Assembly (NCBI GenBank): GCA_016714905.1
Contig: JADKBW010000006.1
Location: forward strand, 140,512-204,511
Direction of reading: 5' to 3'
Origin: Flavobacterium sp.
GTDB taxonomy: Bacteria > Bacteroidota > Bacteroidia > Flavobacteriales > Flavobacteriaceae
Length of the DNA: 64,000 bases
How positions within the stretch are numbered: position 1 is the first letter of the stretch; the number at the start of each line of letters is the position of its first letter. The position numbers were made by a program, and so were the translations under genes. The notes beneath the pieces were generated by a model. It saw nothing but the letters and a program-made list of their open reading frames with translations, was not told the origin of the DNA and searched no databases. Positions 63,589 through 64,000 of this stretch are shown here, piece after piece.

Positions 63589-64000
63589 TAATTAATATGC
63601 TTGGAAAAATCTTTGTGTTCTTCCTTGAATAAATATACAGAAGTTAAAGATGTTAGATAGTCATAGGTTATTTTCATTCCTTCGCGACGGGACACCTTGG
63701 TTTCCCATCCCGTCTGCAAAATCCCTAATGGTTATTTCATCTGGATTTCCAATATTAACTGCAAACATAATCTGAATGTAAAGGCGAAAAATTCCTTCAA
63801 CTTGATCATCAACATAACAAAAAGAACGGGTTTGAGATCCATCCCCCAAATATCGTTAAATCTTCTCCTCTAAGAGCTTGCCCTATAAAAGCGGGTATTA
63901 CGCGTCCATCATTTAGCCGCATTCTTGACCCATAAGGTGTTAAAGATCCTCACTATTCTAGTCTCAACGCCATGAAAAGTATGATAAGCCATCGTGATGG
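63588..64000 (-). pseudogene. NAD-dependent sugar epimerase/UDP-glucuronate decarboxylase-like, cut by the window edge and damaged
   Basis: Read on the minus strand with frame corrections: YHTFHGVETRIVRIFNTYG, SRMRLNDGRVIPAFIGQALR, GDGSQTRSFCYVDDQVEGIF, NIGNPDEITIRDFA, then GWETKVSRREGMKITYDYL and the end ...FSKHIN. Apparent errors are one extra T near 63940, one extra G in the G run near 63848, missing bases around 63775-63790, and loss of ~120 bases between DFA and GWE near 63715. This is the UDP-xylose synthase branch of the SDR epimerases. The damage suggests a poor contig end. The N-terminal NAD-binding part lies outside. Confidence 0.72.

Noticed and set aside
1..64000. tRNA, rRNA, CRISPR, prophage, insertion sequence or toxin-antitoxin pair
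   Set aside because: I looked on both strands and saw no cloverleaf with a CCA-side match, no regular repeat-spacer array and no transposase, integrase or toxin-like gene. A tRNAscan or covariance search would be more sensitive.

Overview
The window is AT-rich chromosomal DNA from a member of the Bacteroidota, most likely Flavobacteriaceae and close to Flavobacterium. The evidence is gliding/type IX secretion genes (gldH, sprE), proteins with type IX sorting tails, promoters of the TTG-N19-TANNTTTG type, no Shine-Dalgarno dependence, family-specific proteins of the DUF4292, DUF4254, DUF6427 and DUF6341 types, and several dispersed Flavobacterium-style intergenic repeats. I see no tRNA, rRNA, CRISPR, prophage or insertion sequence, and no gene-free stretch over 300 bases.

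Layout. 1-7.1 kb: end of trhO, then ricT-gldH-pbp1A and the CoA-transferase pair scoA-scoB. 7.0-12.1 kb (minus strand): a small orphan protein, a nucleoside-recognition membrane protein, a PolB-like exonuclease, a beta-lactamase-fold hydrolase, ogt and a cytochrome c lipoprotein. 12.1-21.7 kb: a heme biosynthesis locus. hemB, a DUF4421 barrel, hemF, hemE, hemD, hemC and hemA lie on the minus strand; an AraC-type regulator, hemH and hemJ diverge on the plus strand. Together they cover glutamyl-tRNA to heme except hemL. 21.8-30.5 kb: histidine kinase, enoyl-CoA hydratase, HD hydrolase, acyl-ACP desaturase, two plsC-type acyltransferases, recA and trpS. 30.5-33.2 kb: dprA, an HU-like/SPOR protein and an acyl-CoA thioesterase. 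33.2-41.6 kb (minus): a type IX-secreted propeller protein and a cell-envelope cluster (envC-like, DUF4292, TPR, nucleotidyltransferase, dut, flippase, GNAT). 41.6-50.7 kb (minus): ATP synthase atpB-E-F-H-A-G without beta and epsilon, preceded by atpZ-like, bactofilin and sprE. 50.9-59.1 kb: paaE-like reductase, a secreted peptidylarginine-deiminase-like protein, a GT9 glycosyltransferase, DUF4254, upp, DUF6427, DUF6341 and purD. 59.3-64 kb: the edge of a surface-polysaccharide locus (methyltransferase, CapK-like ligase, GT2, polyprenyl glycosylphosphotransferase, nucleotide-sugar epimerase).

Sequence quality matters for every reader. At least nine genes that should be intact (hemA, hemD, enoyl-CoA hydratase, HD hydrolase, trpS, a type IX propeller protein, sprE, GT9, and the epimerase at the right edge) are broken by single-base indels, mostly losses. 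Several of these are essential, so uncorrected sequencing or assembly error is more likely than decay. For each I give the full span and the point where the frame breaks.

I did not find a clear new multi-gene system. The points most worth a second look are: a TrhO tRNA hydroxylase carrying a C-terminal domain resembling that of peptidase U32/TrhP, which does the same reaction by another chemistry; a type IX-secreted deiminase with the full catalytic set of Porphyromonas PPAD; a perfect palindrome inserted in frame in hemB; an Ogt ending in a sliding-clamp-like motif; a five-copy palindromic repeat family; a strong hairpin just after atpE; and two promoters that predict nearly leaderless transcripts.
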